Source of the DNA: a virus
DNA: 48,396 nucleotides
IMG/VR virus record: IMGVR_UViG_3300037336_000318
Coordinates: 1 to 48,396 of that record
Direction: 5' to 3' (one strand)
This document shows positions 7,160 through 15,537 of this stretch, in pieces (position 1 is the stretch's first letter; every line of letters starts with the position of its first letter). Made by a program: the position numbers and the translations under genes. A model generated the notes under the pieces. That model saw nothing but the letters and a program-made list of their open reading frames with translations. It made no database searches and was not told where the DNA came from.

Positions 7160-7746
7160 TGGTTAGACATAAACTTTTTTCAAAAGGAGAACTTATAAAT
7201 GTACTTATATCAAATAATAGATATAGCAATATAGTGTTTCCAATTAAGGCAATTATTCATGATGTTGAATTTGATGAAAAAATGCCAAGATATCAAATTA
7301 GAATACTTAAATTCTACGATGACTTAGACTTTCTTAAAAAGTATATGTTCGATATGAAATTTGATAGAGCATTTAGTGGAGGTTCAACTTCATTTAGAGT
7401 AGCTCGCCAACGATTTTCAAACCTAAAGGATTTTCAAAATTATATAGATTCTAAATGGGAATCATATCTAATAATAGTTGACTCTGTTATGTGTGTTAAA
7501 ACCCATGCTGAAGTTACATTGTTATATAATAATATACAAGACTTTATTATCGAAAAGACAATAAGGGACCTATATGAACTTACACTTAGGTCAACATATT
7601 CAAAGGGTAAATATTATTATGAAAGCAGAGGAGTATTCGAGGCTCATTTGAAAAAAATGCTTGACAGTAGGGCTGGCACTTCTCATGATTATTTTGATAA
7701 ATTATTATTTAGACCCAAGTCAGTAGACTATGATAATTTAGAGTAG
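7159..7746 (+). CDS. Protein of unknown function
   Basis: A 195-residue protein, last of the six-gene unknown string (5288-7746) before the tail cluster. It starts with a beta-rich half (NVLISNNRYSNIVFPIKAIIHDVEF) and continues with aromatic-rich helices (FLKKYMFDMKFDRAF). No catalytic motif or membrane segment. Position directly before the baseplate genes could make it an assembly factor or chaperone; this is only context. Confidence 0.72.
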   Translation: MVRHKLFSKGELINVLISNNRYSNIVFPIKAIIHDVEFDEKMPRYQIRILKFYDDLDFLKKYMFDMKFDRAFSGGSTSFRVARQRFSNLKDFQNYIDSKWESYLIIVDSVMCVKTHAEVTLLYNNIQDFIIEKTIRDLYELTLRSTYSKGKYYYESRGVFEAHLKKMLDSRAGTSHDYFDKLLFRPKSVDYDNLE

Positions 7747-7758
7747 TCAATATAATTA

Positions 7759-7770
7759 GATATATATAAT
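7759..7770 (+). promoter_or_regulatory. Candidate phage late promoter before the tail cluster
   Basis: GATATATATAAT lies 26 bases upstream of the ATG at 7797 in the only clear gap between the unknown-gene string and the tail genes. It is a variant of the GATATATAA(C/T) element at 15502, 29132, 44035 and 48112. Confidence 0.5.
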
Positions 7771-7796
7771 ATTAAAATAAAAATATCTAATTATTA

Positions 7797-9644
7797 ATGG
7801 AAGATAGCATACCTAAAGATTATACCGCACGACTTAAGTCAACTATTTCTGCTAACTTTAATATAGCAAAGGAAAGTTCACTAGCTAAGGGTACAATTAG
7901 TGCAATTAACAATATATTTGGAGTAAATCTTAATACAATTAATGGTGAAGTTTCTGATGGGGTTCTTACAAGAGTAAGAACAGGAAGAATTATAAAATCA
8001 CAAAAGCCACCTGATGGAACATTAGCTGCCGCATCTAAAACCGATGAACCTTTTACAATAGTAGACGGTAAAGGTACTTCACGATATTATAACACTGAAT
8101 TTGAATCAGAAAAATACGTTTCGACTGGAGCTGGTGATACTAAAAAAACGATAACAGTCGGTAAAAAACCTTATTCTGCATTTAACAAATATTCTTTAAT
8201 AAATTATCGAGGAAATCCACTTGATATATCTGAAAACGGGTTTGGAATAGGAGACAAAGACAACATATATCAAAAAATAGATCAAACTTCTTTAATTAAT
8301 CCTACTGTAACCAAAATTATTGAAATTACAAGTTCTCTTTCTAATAATTTCGCATACACATATCAATATTCAGATTTTGCGTTGGCAAAATATTTTGGTA
8401 GAATTCCTAATAATATGCTAGTCACTTTACGTAGATTTGCGTATCCAACTAAAGACGATATTATAACACCATCTGGTCTTACTGCAGATGGAACTGAAAT
8501 GGTACCAATACAGCAACCTGATATTGCTCGAGCAGTGACATGGCTTGGAGAATCAACTGGAAATACTCTAGCCGAAATACTAAAATTTTCACATGGTTTT
8601 AGTTTTGAAACAGCGTCAGCTGGTGTGCAGGAAATTACAGCAAAAACTAAAGAATCAACCGGTAAGTTTGGAAGCTTTGTAGAAAACAGTACTGTTTTAT
8701 CTGCATTAGCAAATACTGCTGCGGGTAGAGATGCAGTCGCATCTAATTCCAGAAAACAAAATGCAAGTTATGATTCATTTAAAGAAACATATCCGAATCA
8801 CGTATTCGGACCGCTTAATGTTATTAAAGATGTTTTAGTTAGACAGCCTGGACTTAAATTTGAACAAGAATTCTCACTTAAATTTGAATATGAATTAAGA
8901 AGTTTTGAAGGAGCTAATCCAAAAATAATGATGCTAGACCAATTATCTAACATATTAGCTTTAACATATAACAACGCTCCTTTCTGGGGTGGTTCGGTAA
9001 GATATATTTCTGATGGTGCAGTAACAAAACCATTGGGTAACTTAAATCTATTAAGAGGAGGAGATTATGCTGGATTTATGGGAAGTATAATAAAGGACAT
9101 GGGAAGCATGTTTAAAGGCGCAACATCAGGCGTAGGTAATTCCTTTGAAAAATTATTATCAGGGGATATTGAAGGTGGTTTAGCTGCACTTAAGGGTAAT
9201 AAGTTTCTTAATAATCTAATAGGTGGAAGTGCGATGGAGATGTTTAACACACCCCAAGGATCACAGGCGGTTAACTCGTTACTAACTGGAGATCCTACTG
9301 GACAATGGCATCTTACGGTTGGAAATCCTTTAAATCCAATAATGGTTATTGGTAATCTATGTATGACTGATTGCGAAATTAATTTTGAAGGTGTTAACAC
9401 TCTTCAGGACTTTCCGGAAAAAATGGTAGTTGTTATTAAATTAAAACCAGGTAGACCCCGTGATAAAGCTGAAATAGAATCAATGTTTAACTCAGGAAGA
9501 GGTAGATTTTACGTACAACCACACGATACCGCCGACATTAACCAAACAATTGATGTTTCAGTATATGGTAATAAAGATCTTAGAGGAGAAAGGCCTAAAA
9601 CTAATGATTTTATAAATACATTTAGAAAAATAAGCAACGGATAA
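7797..9644 (+). CDS. Tail tube cap / baseplate protein (gp48/gp54-like)
   Basis: A 615-residue virion protein. The C-terminal part from about residue 503 (WHLTVGNPLNPIMVIGNL, then NFEGVNTLQDFPEKM, LKPGRPRDKAEIESMFN and GRGRFYV) follows the pattern of the T4 gp48/gp54 family, which caps the baseplate and starts the tail tube. The central part (LKFEQEFSLKFEYELRSFEG) fits a tube-fold strand pair. It is longer than the T4 proteins (roughly 320-365 residues) because of an extended N-terminal region. It overlaps the gp53-like gene by one base, as expected in a baseplate operon. Confidence 0.75.
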   Translation: MEDSIPKDYTARLKSTISANFNIAKESSLAKGTISAINNIFGVNLNTINGEVSDGVLTRVRTGRIIKSQKPPDGTLAAASKTDEPFTIVDGKGTSRYYNTEFESEKYVSTGAGDTKKTITVGKKPYSAFNKYSLINYRGNPLDISENGFGIGDKDNIYQKIDQTSLINPTVTKIIEITSSLSNNFAYTYQYSDFALAKYFGRIPNNMLVTLRRFAYPTKDDIITPSGLTADGTEMVPIQQPDIARAVTWLGESTGNTLAEILKFSHGFSFETASAGVQEITAKTKESTGKFGSFVENSTVLSALANTAAGRDAVASNSRKQNASYDSFKETYPNHVFGPLNVIKDVLVRQPGLKFEQEFSLKFEYELRSFEGANPKIMMLDQLSNILALTYNNAPFWGGSVRYISDGAVTKPLGNLNLLRGGDYAGFMGSIIKDMGSMFKGATSGVGNSFEKLLSGDIEGGLAALKGNKFLNNLIGGSAMEMFNTPQGSQAVNSLLTGDPTGQWHLTVGNPLNPIMVIGNLCMTDCEINFEGVNTLQDFPEKMVVVIKLKPGRPRDKAEIESMFNSGRGRFYVQPHDTADINQTIDVSVYGNKDLRGERPKTNDFINTFRKISNG

Positions 9645-10144
9645 TGAATTTTGAAACACTAGACCGAAAGGTACTATCAAATGATAAGACTAAAATAAAT
9701 ATAACAATACCTACTGTTATCTTTGCGTCTACTACTGAAATTACTGCTGTTCATATAGTAACGCAAGATCAAGTAGGTAGAATAGACCTAATTTCTTTAA
9801 TGTATTATGGCAATTCGAACTATTGTGATTACATTTTAAAATGGAATAATATTTCAAACCCATTTATATTAGCCGAAGGTGATGAATTAGAAATCCCGGA
9901 CAAGGTTGCTGCTCTCGCTTCAATTATCCCAATTGTTATGGTTAATAGAACTACAAATTCTATTTCTATTAGAGATCAATTTATTGATACTAAAAGAATT
10001 CCGGCAATTGACGCAGCACGTATTGCATATTTACAAAGAAAGGCATCTCTGAAATATAATGGATCAAGACAAATATTACCTCCAAATCTTTTAAAAGAAG
10101 GAGATACTAATATTACAATATCAAACGGTATAATTACTATATAA
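9644..10144 (+). CDS. Baseplate wedge protein with LysM-like domain (gp53-like)
   Basis: 166 residues. Residues about 40-88 (QVGRIDLISLMYYGNSNYCDYILKWNNISNPF, then GDELEIPD) have the LysM-like pattern used by phage baseplate proteins including T4 gp53, where this fold holds wedges together rather than binding cell wall. The C-terminal part is extended and Ile/Asn-rich. It starts one base before the end of the tube-cap gene and abuts the hub gene. Assignment to gp53 specifically, rather than another LysM baseplate protein, is moderate. Confidence 0.68.
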   Translation: MNFETLDRKVLSNDKTKINITIPTVIFASTTEITAVHIVTQDQVGRIDLISLMYYGNSNYCDYILKWNNISNPFILAEGDELEIPDKVAALASIIPIVMVNRTTNSISIRDQFIDTKRIPAIDAARIAYLQRKASLKYNGSRQILPPNLLKEGDTNITISNGIITI

Positions 10145-11647
10145 ATGGCATCAATTAACAATCATATTCTTACAATAACGGAACCTACTATAAAACTAGA
10201 TGAGGTTAAATTTGCATCATTAGGTGAGAATGAAGGAAATAAGAGGGCAAATACATCATTAGGATATGATCTTATGATTTCTATTAATGGATATGTGTTT
10301 AGAGATAGTGATATATCTAACATGATAATAGATTGCCATGGCGTAATTCCAACTATCGATATTACAATAATAGACAGTCTTGGATTATTTGATGTTGATA
10401 TGTTTCCAAGAGATGGGGATGTTATAAATGTAAGAATGGCAGCACAAGACAAAGTAGCATATAAGGATTTACGAATAGATTTTGATATTATTTATGTTGA
10501 AACTCCTTTTCAAAAGAGTGATAGTTTCACTGGAGGAAAATATATATTTATGGGTAGGATGAAAATCCCTGGAATGTATTCAGAGGATTGTAAGTCATAT
10601 GGTATAGGAACTTCATTAGAACATATCGAATTAATTGCAAATGATTTAAAGTTAGGAGTAGCTACTAACATTGACGCCACTGACGATTCAATGAATCTAG
10701 TGTTGCCCTTTAATTCAGTCATTGATACATTAAACGATTTAGTTAGACACTCGTATATTGATGAAAATAGCTTTCAGACATACAGCATCGATCCATTTTA
10801 TTACATCAATTATGTTAACGTAAATAAATTAATGAATTCAGAAGAACGATTTGAATCAGTAATTCTTGCATGGGAAAATGAAATGGCAGATCGACCTGAT
10901 TCTGATGATGTTGATGCTGCAATAAACAAAGCTACTACTCTATTACTATTAAGTAATCATAAAAGAAATATAGGTACCAATTTATACATTGAAAAACAGT
11001 CTATTAAAAATAAGACAGGTGCTTCTATGAAAAAAAATGGATATAAAAGAGTTCTGCAATATTTTGAAAATGATTCAGAAGAAGGATTGGTTTCTCATGA
11101 AATCGAAGCTGCAGTTGGTAAATTAATGACGGATATCGAAGAGCCTTTAAAGGGAAGAAGAGATGAAGACAGATACAAAAATGAAATAAAGTATAAGTAT
11201 GTTGGAAGAAAGGGTGGAAGTAATGAAACATCTAATACTCATTTAAATTACGAATATTCTGCTGTAAATAATGCATACAACATGGACGAAGTTAAAAAGA
11301 TGTCACTGGATATCGAACTAAACGTGTTTAATCCAGCGATACATCGATATCATAAGTTGCCAGTAATAATATACAATAATGAACAGGGAAAGGTAGGAGC
11401 TGATAAGGTAGTAAAAGAGAAAAAAGAAAAGGATGGTTTTGATGTAATAGTACCTGATGAAAGAAATAGAGTTGATCCAAGTGAATATGTTGTTGATGAA
11501 TTTTTAAGTGGATATTACGTAGTAGGTGGTATGTCATATTACTATAAGGCCGGATTTAATGCAGTGAAGCAAAAAATAAATCTTTTAAGAAGAGAATGGC
11601 CAAGTAGAGTTAATAATATAAATAAAAATACTACTGCTAAAAAATAA
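10145..11647 (+). CDS. Baseplate hub protein (gp27/gpD-like)
   Basis: A 500-residue protein placed between the LysM protein and the spike module. N-terminal strands (ISINGYVFRDSDISNMIIDCHG, then IDITIIDSLGLF) fit the tube-fold domains of hub proteins. The middle part (LEHIELIANDLKLGV, followed by DTLNDLVRHSYI) matches the helical linker of gp27/gpD-type hubs. A charged, Lys-rich stretch near residues 290-350 and an acidic/basic segment around 420-450 (DKVVKEKKEKDGFD) are unusual and may be surface loops. The hub would form a trimer carrying the gp5-like spike encoded at 12851. Confidence 0.65.
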   Translation: MASINNHILTITEPTIKLDEVKFASLGENEGNKRANTSLGYDLMISINGYVFRDSDISNMIIDCHGVIPTIDITIIDSLGLFDVDMFPRDGDVINVRMAAQDKVAYKDLRIDFDIIYVETPFQKSDSFTGGKYIFMGRMKIPGMYSEDCKSYGIGTSLEHIELIANDLKLGVATNIDATDDSMNLVLPFNSVIDTLNDLVRHSYIDENSFQTYSIDPFYYINYVNVNKLMNSEERFESVILAWENEMADRPDSDDVDAAINKATTLLLLSNHKRNIGTNLYIEKQSIKNKTGASMKKNGYKRVLQYFENDSEEGLVSHEIEAAVGKLMTDIEEPLKGRRDEDRYKNEIKYKYVGRKGGSNETSNTHLNYEYSAVNNAYNMDEVKKMSLDIELNVFNPAIHRYHKLPVIIYNNEQGKVGADKVVKEKKEKDGFDVIVPDERNRVDPSEYVVDEFLSGYYVVGGMSYYYKAGFNAVKQKINLLRREWPSRVNNINKNTTAKK

Positions 11648-11660
11648 AAATATATAAGAT

Positions 11661-12851
11661 ATGTCAGATTTTAAAACACCCGATGACTTTAGAAAAGGGT
11701 CATATCAGAGATTTCCATACCAAGACCCTACGTATCTTTCGTTTGCGCTTCTTTTTGATTTCTACTCTCCTGAAAGTTCTCCATTATTGGCAGGACCGGC
11801 AGAGGCTTTTCTAGAAAATATTTCAAGTGATCCATATTATGCTGAAAGACTTGCTGATTTAAAGGCATTCAAGTCTGCATTACAAACGATTAACAATGAA
11901 TTACCATGGTACTGGCAATCATTGAAAGGTTTAGAAAGGTTACAACAATATAATCCAATGAATGCATACATGGGAGGAGATGATGCTAAGATAGAAATCG
12001 AAACATTAGAATCTTTAAATCTTCCAATTGCAGGTTTAATGCATTTATATAGAAGAGCTGTATTTGATGAACGTAAATGGAATTATATACTACCTATTAA
12101 TTTGCGTCAATTTAGAATGTATGTATATGTGACTGAAGTTAGAAGTATACAAATTAATACAAAAATAGTTGTGAATGGAATTCCTACTAAATTAAATAAA
12201 GATGCTATAAGTGGATTTCCTGAAAATTTTAAACCCAAATTAGGTGTTGAAAACAGCAATTCAAATATAGCGGGCACAGGAGCAAGACCTTATTTTATGA
12301 TAGGATTAGGATACTGTGAATTTGATTTAACATCGGGAACTAATATTTTTGCAGATCTTTTAAAAAGCCCAACTGAAGTTGCCACTAATAGTATTGCAAT
12401 CAAGTATGAAAAGTTAGAAAGAATAGAAGCGAGAGTATTAAATGGAATTGTTCCTCCATTACCATATACTCAACCTCAATTATCGCCTTCTCCTGATTCT
12501 GAAATATTCTCAACAGCAACAAACGCGGCAGAATTGGCTAGAGAAAAAATTGATGGAAAAATTGATGAGGTATCTAGAAAAGGAAAGGAAGCACTTAATA
12601 ACCTTGCGATTGCAAAGAAGAATCAACTAACACAGAAGGCACGCGACCTTACAATAAATAGAATACCATCGTTTGACAATGTATTTTCAAATTTTGTCAG
12701 AGGAGTAGATAGAGCAACTGATGTTACTCAACAAACCAGAAATATAGGGATAGCAGTTCAGCAAAACGTATATGGAATTCCACCAGGCGCAACTATTGGT
12801 CAAGGATTAACGCAAGGCGCAATAAATAACTTAGGAAATGTAAATGATTAA
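11661..12851 (+). CDS. Tail/baseplate structural protein
   Basis: 396 residues. An N-terminal domain (FPYQDPTYLSFALLFDF, then SPLLAGPAEAFL) is followed by a conserved-looking core (LPWYWQSLKGLERLQQYNP, then LPINLRQFRMYVYVTEVR). That core resembles structural proteins of T4-like marine phages in which the last strand pair is of the tail-tube type. A long helical segment (about 290-340, AAELAREKIDGKIDEVSRKG) follows. It may be another tube- or hub-associated protein. The start codon follows a short A-rich leader, and the TAA overlaps the ATG of the spike gene by one base. Confidence 0.65.
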   Translation: MSDFKTPDDFRKGSYQRFPYQDPTYLSFALLFDFYSPESSPLLAGPAEAFLENISSDPYYAERLADLKAFKSALQTINNELPWYWQSLKGLERLQQYNPMNAYMGGDDAKIEIETLESLNLPIAGLMHLYRRAVFDERKWNYILPINLRQFRMYVYVTEVRSIQINTKIVVNGIPTKLNKDAISGFPENFKPKLGVENSNSNIAGTGARPYFMIGLGYCEFDLTSGTNIFADLLKSPTEVATNSIAIKYEKLERIEARVLNGIVPPLPYTQPQLSPSPDSEIFSTATNAAELAREKIDGKIDEVSRKGKEALNNLAIAKKNQLTQKARDLTINRIPSFDNVFSNFVRGVDRATDVTQQTRNIGIAVQQNVYGIPPGATIGQGLTQGAINNLGNVND

Positions 12852-13570
12852 TGGCAACTGATAACGAATTAGAAAAAGATAACATTAGAGAAACTCATTG
12901 GATAGGTGAGGTTGTAGATAATATTGATCCTGTTTCTTTAGGTAGATGTAGAATTAAAGTATATGGAAAGTTTGATAAGCTTCCTATTGATTCAATTCCA
13001 TGGGCAACACCTATGAATAGGGATAGTGTTGGCTTCCATAGTGTTCCGAATATAGGAACAATCGTGGCGGTTAGATTTGATAATGGTAACATATACCATC
13101 CAGAGTATTGGTTTCAGATTAATCAAAGTAAATCATTAAAGAATGACATCCTAGATAACTCAGCTGAAGCACATAATGTAGTTTCGTTAGTATATGATGA
13201 GGTACGTAATATTAGAATATATCATTCGCCGGAAGACGGCCTTGTTATCACAAGAGGAACAGGTGCAAAGGAAAGACCTCTTATACAAATTGATGAAAAT
13301 GGAAATATTAAAATATCAACCGATAATCAAATTTTTTTAGATTCCGGAAATATATTTTTAAGTAATACTGGTGAGTCAGGTGAAGATACAGCAGAGCCAG
13401 CGGTTCGTGGTGTTTCTTTACAGAAATGGTTAGATATGCTATTAGATGACTATAAAAATCATTTTCATCCAACACCAACTGGACCATCAGGTCCTCCTAC
13501 GGCAACAACACCTGTTATTATTTCGAAATTAAAGAAGACACATATTAAATATCAACAACAAAACAAATAA
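12851..13570 (+). CDS. Baseplate central spike protein with OB-fold domain (gp5-like)
   Basis: 239 residues. The N-terminal OB-fold is clear: HWIGEVVDNIDPVSLGRCRI, then IPWATPMNRDSVGFHSVPNIGTIVAVRF, as in the gp5 N-terminal domain and VgrG/gpV spikes. A short region of regular strands follows (DENGNIKISTDNQIFLDSGNIFLS), then a C-terminal HFHPTPTGPSGPP tail. The T4 gp5 lysozyme domain is missing (T4 gp5 is about 575 residues), so cell-wall cutting must be supplied by another protein or not needed. The trimeric spike would sit on the hub encoded upstream. Confidence 0.85.
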   Translation: MATDNELEKDNIRETHWIGEVVDNIDPVSLGRCRIKVYGKFDKLPIDSIPWATPMNRDSVGFHSVPNIGTIVAVRFDNGNIYHPEYWFQINQSKSLKNDILDNSAEAHNVVSLVYDEVRNIRIYHSPEDGLVITRGTGAKERPLIQIDENGNIKISTDNQIFLDSGNIFLSNTGESGEDTAEPAVRGVSLQKWLDMLLDDYKNHFHPTPTGPSGPPTATTPVIISKLKKTHIKYQQQNK

Positions 13571-13572
13571 AA

Positions 13573-14136
13573 ATGGCATCATCAATAGAAATTTCAAAGG
13601 CGCTAGATGACTTAAACAAAGAAGGAGGAATACCTGGCTTAACATATAAGGAGGTAGTTAAAAATATTATCGATACACAAGTAAAGTCAGTTGAAAGTAA
13701 AATTAAAGAAGTAAGTGATAGTGAAGAGGAAGCCGAGTCTGAATCTAATGAAATGAAAAAACAGCTTGAGGAATATTATAATTCTCAACATGTAAAAATC
13801 ATGATTAATGCAGAAATAGACAATATTAAGTCTTCATTTAAAATGGCAACTAATACCATAAAACAATTACCTATAAGTATAAGTTCAATTGCCACAGCTG
13901 CATTATTACCATCAGTAATAGCAGTACCGGCAGCAGTGCCTAACGTTCCACAGATAGCAATATCAACTAAAGAGAAAGTTAACACCATATCATCAATATT
14001 AAATACAATAAGTGTTATATTTTCCGGAATGTTGTCTTCATCTCTTAAAATTCAGTTTGAAGTACCCGATTCTATTTTAGCAATGATAGGTGTGCTTGCC
14101 ATTATTAAAAATAAACTTGATGCTCTTCCTGTTTAA
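13573..14136 (+). CDS. Structural protein of unknown role, helical with hydrophobic segments
   Basis: 187 residues, last of the first baseplate unit. A charged coiled-coil-like part (about 33-75, VKSVESKIKEVSDSEEEAES) is followed by Ala/Val/Ile-rich stretches (IATAALLPSVIAVPAAVP and ILAMIGVLAIIKNKL) that could be membrane-active or buried in an oligomer. A tape-measure-like or hub-tip role is possible, but no family was recognised. Confidence 0.65.
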   Translation: MASSIEISKALDDLNKEGGIPGLTYKEVVKNIIDTQVKSVESKIKEVSDSEEEAESESNEMKKQLEEYYNSQHVKIMINAEIDNIKSSFKMATNTIKQLPISISSIATAALLPSVIAVPAAVPNVPQIAISTKEKVNTISSILNTISVIFSGMLSSSLKIQFEVPDSILAMIGVLAIIKNKLDALPV

Positions 14137-14154
14137 GTGTACCCTAGAAAATAT

Positions 14155-14164
14155 AATATATAAC
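14155..14164 (+). promoter_or_regulatory. Candidate phage promoter before the S1-like gene
   Basis: AATATATAAC lies 31 bases upstream of the ATG at 14196 in a 59-base gap. It matches the recurring AT element of the window, with A in place of the leading G. Confidence 0.42.
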
Positions 14165-14195
14165 TTAATAATTTATTAACTAACAAACAAAAAAC

Positions 14196-15407
14196 ATGAT
14201 GTCAAACGACGTTACTACCACGCAGGATTTATCAATTCAATTACTTGACTTTAATTGGTCAGAACACACAGTTGATTGCCCAACTATCTTTAGAAAACCA
14301 AATCCACATATTAAAAATAATACCACTGAGAAGGTTTACTCAAGGGATACGTATGCTCAAGAATTATTTGATTTAATGAGAAATCATGAATTGCTTTCAC
14401 CCTCTATATCAGACGTTATTATTGGAGAAATGCATACTGGAAAGGTATATGCAATCGATAATGAATGGGCTTCAATCGATGTAGGTTACAGAGAAATGAT
14501 ATACGTTGATATGTCAAGAGAATCTAAATTTTCTAAAGATGGACTAATTGTAGGCGCAAATGTAGATATAGAAATAACGGCCGATAGAGGTTCAAATTCT
14601 AGAGGGTTTGTATTAGGTTCAGTTGAAGCTGGAATTAAGGCAGCTACTCTCAGGGAAATATTACAAGCAGCGGAAGCTGGAAATACAGCATATAGCGGAA
14701 CGGTTACTGGAATGATTCCAAACGGTGGATACTTTGTAAACATACAGGGAATTGAGTGCTTTATGCCAGGATCTTTAGCTGGAATTAATAAGCTCGCTGA
14801 TTTTGAATCAGTACTAAATACTACAATGTATGTCGTACCTATGAGCTTTTCTCCCGAAAGAGGAACGGTTATAGTATCTCATAGAAAATATTTACAAGCT
14901 CTTATTCCAAATAAAGTAGAAGATCTTAGGGAAAGTATTGGAGAAACAAAAACAGGTAAAGTCACAGGTTCTGCGAAATACGGTGTGTTTGTTGAATTTG
15001 ATGAATGTTTAACTGGAATGATTCATATAAATGATTTAAGTGTGGAAATGACTAAGAAGCACAAGTCTAGGGAAATTATGCCGGGAGATACTATTGAATT
15101 TATGGTAAAGGAAATCATTAGTGATTCTAAAATTACATTAACCCAATTGGAGGTAGTTGAAACAGTAGATAATTGGAAAGATATTTTGTTAAAATATCCT
15201 ACGTTTCCTGTTGAAGTAATCGGAGTTATTAAATCAGTTAAGGATTACGGAGTGTTTGTCGACATAGGAGATGGTATTGTTGGATTACTACATGTTTCAG
15301 AATTGCCAGTTGGATTCGATGTTAATTCTCTTGGAAAAAATGATCCAATGACAGTTCAGGTTATTAGAATAGATGTAGATACTAGAAAAGTTTTCTTGAA
15401 TTTATAA
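14196..15407 (+). CDS. Ribosomal protein S1-like RNA-binding protein (four S1 domains)
   Basis: 403 residues with about four S1 (OB-fold) repeats: ~70-145 (GKVYAIDNEWASIDVGYREM), ~163-228 (GTVTGMIPNGGYFVNIQGIECFMP), ~255-322 (GKVTGSAKYGVFVEFDECLTGMIH) and ~343-403 (GVIKSVKDYGVFVDIGDGIVGLLH). Repeats three and four are closest to the bacterial S1 consensus. Bacterial S1 has four to six repeats. Two ATG codons are adjacent at the start. It lies as its own unit (promoter-like element before, perfect palindrome after) between baseplate genes. A likely role is to bind A/U-rich phage mRNA leaders and help the host ribosome, or to act on phage RNA; this is inference. Confidence 0.88.
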   Translation: MMSNDVTTTQDLSIQLLDFNWSEHTVDCPTIFRKPNPHIKNNTTEKVYSRDTYAQELFDLMRNHELLSPSISDVIIGEMHTGKVYAIDNEWASIDVGYREMIYVDMSRESKFSKDGLIVGANVDIEITADRGSNSRGFVLGSVEAGIKAATLREILQAAEAGNTAYSGTVTGMIPNGGYFVNIQGIECFMPGSLAGINKLADFESVLNTTMYVVPMSFSPERGTVIVSHRKYLQALIPNKVEDLRESIGETKTGKVTGSAKYGVFVEFDECLTGMIHINDLSVEMTKKHKSREIMPGDTIEFMVKEIISDSKITLTQLEVVETVDNWKDILLKYPTFPVEVIGVIKSVKDYGVFVDIGDGIVGLLHVSELPVGFDVNSLGKNDPMTVQVIRIDVDTRKVFLNL

Positions 15408-15426
15408 ACAAATATATATATACATT

Positions 15427-15458
15427 AATAAACTCCATATTTAAATATGGAGTTTATT
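15427..15458 (+). terminator. Perfect 32-base palindrome, probable terminator
   Basis: AATAAACTCCATATTT (15427-15442) is followed immediately by its exact reverse complement (15443-15458). It lies 20 bases after the S1-like stop. It can fold as a hairpin terminator, with T-rich bases in the right arm and after it. Because it is symmetrical it could also terminate transcription on the opposite strand. Confidence 0.7.
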
Positions 15459-15501
15459 GTTTATATAATGTAGAGTATCTGACATCAATTTATTTATTAA
15501 A

Positions 15502-15511
15502 GATATATAAC
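15502..15511 (+). promoter_or_regulatory. Candidate phage late promoter before the amidoligase-like gene
   Basis: GATATATAAC, 26 bases upstream of the ATG at 15538 and shortly after the terminator palindrome. It is one of the two exact GATATATAAC copies in the window (the other is at 44035). Confidence 0.52.
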
Positions 15512-15537
15512 TAACATAAGTAATATATTAATAGTAA

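Noticed and set aside
12442-12630. Short + strand frame inside the 11661-12851 gene
   Set aside because: It lies wholly inside a real gene in another frame, with Gln/Leu-rich composition and no independent signal.
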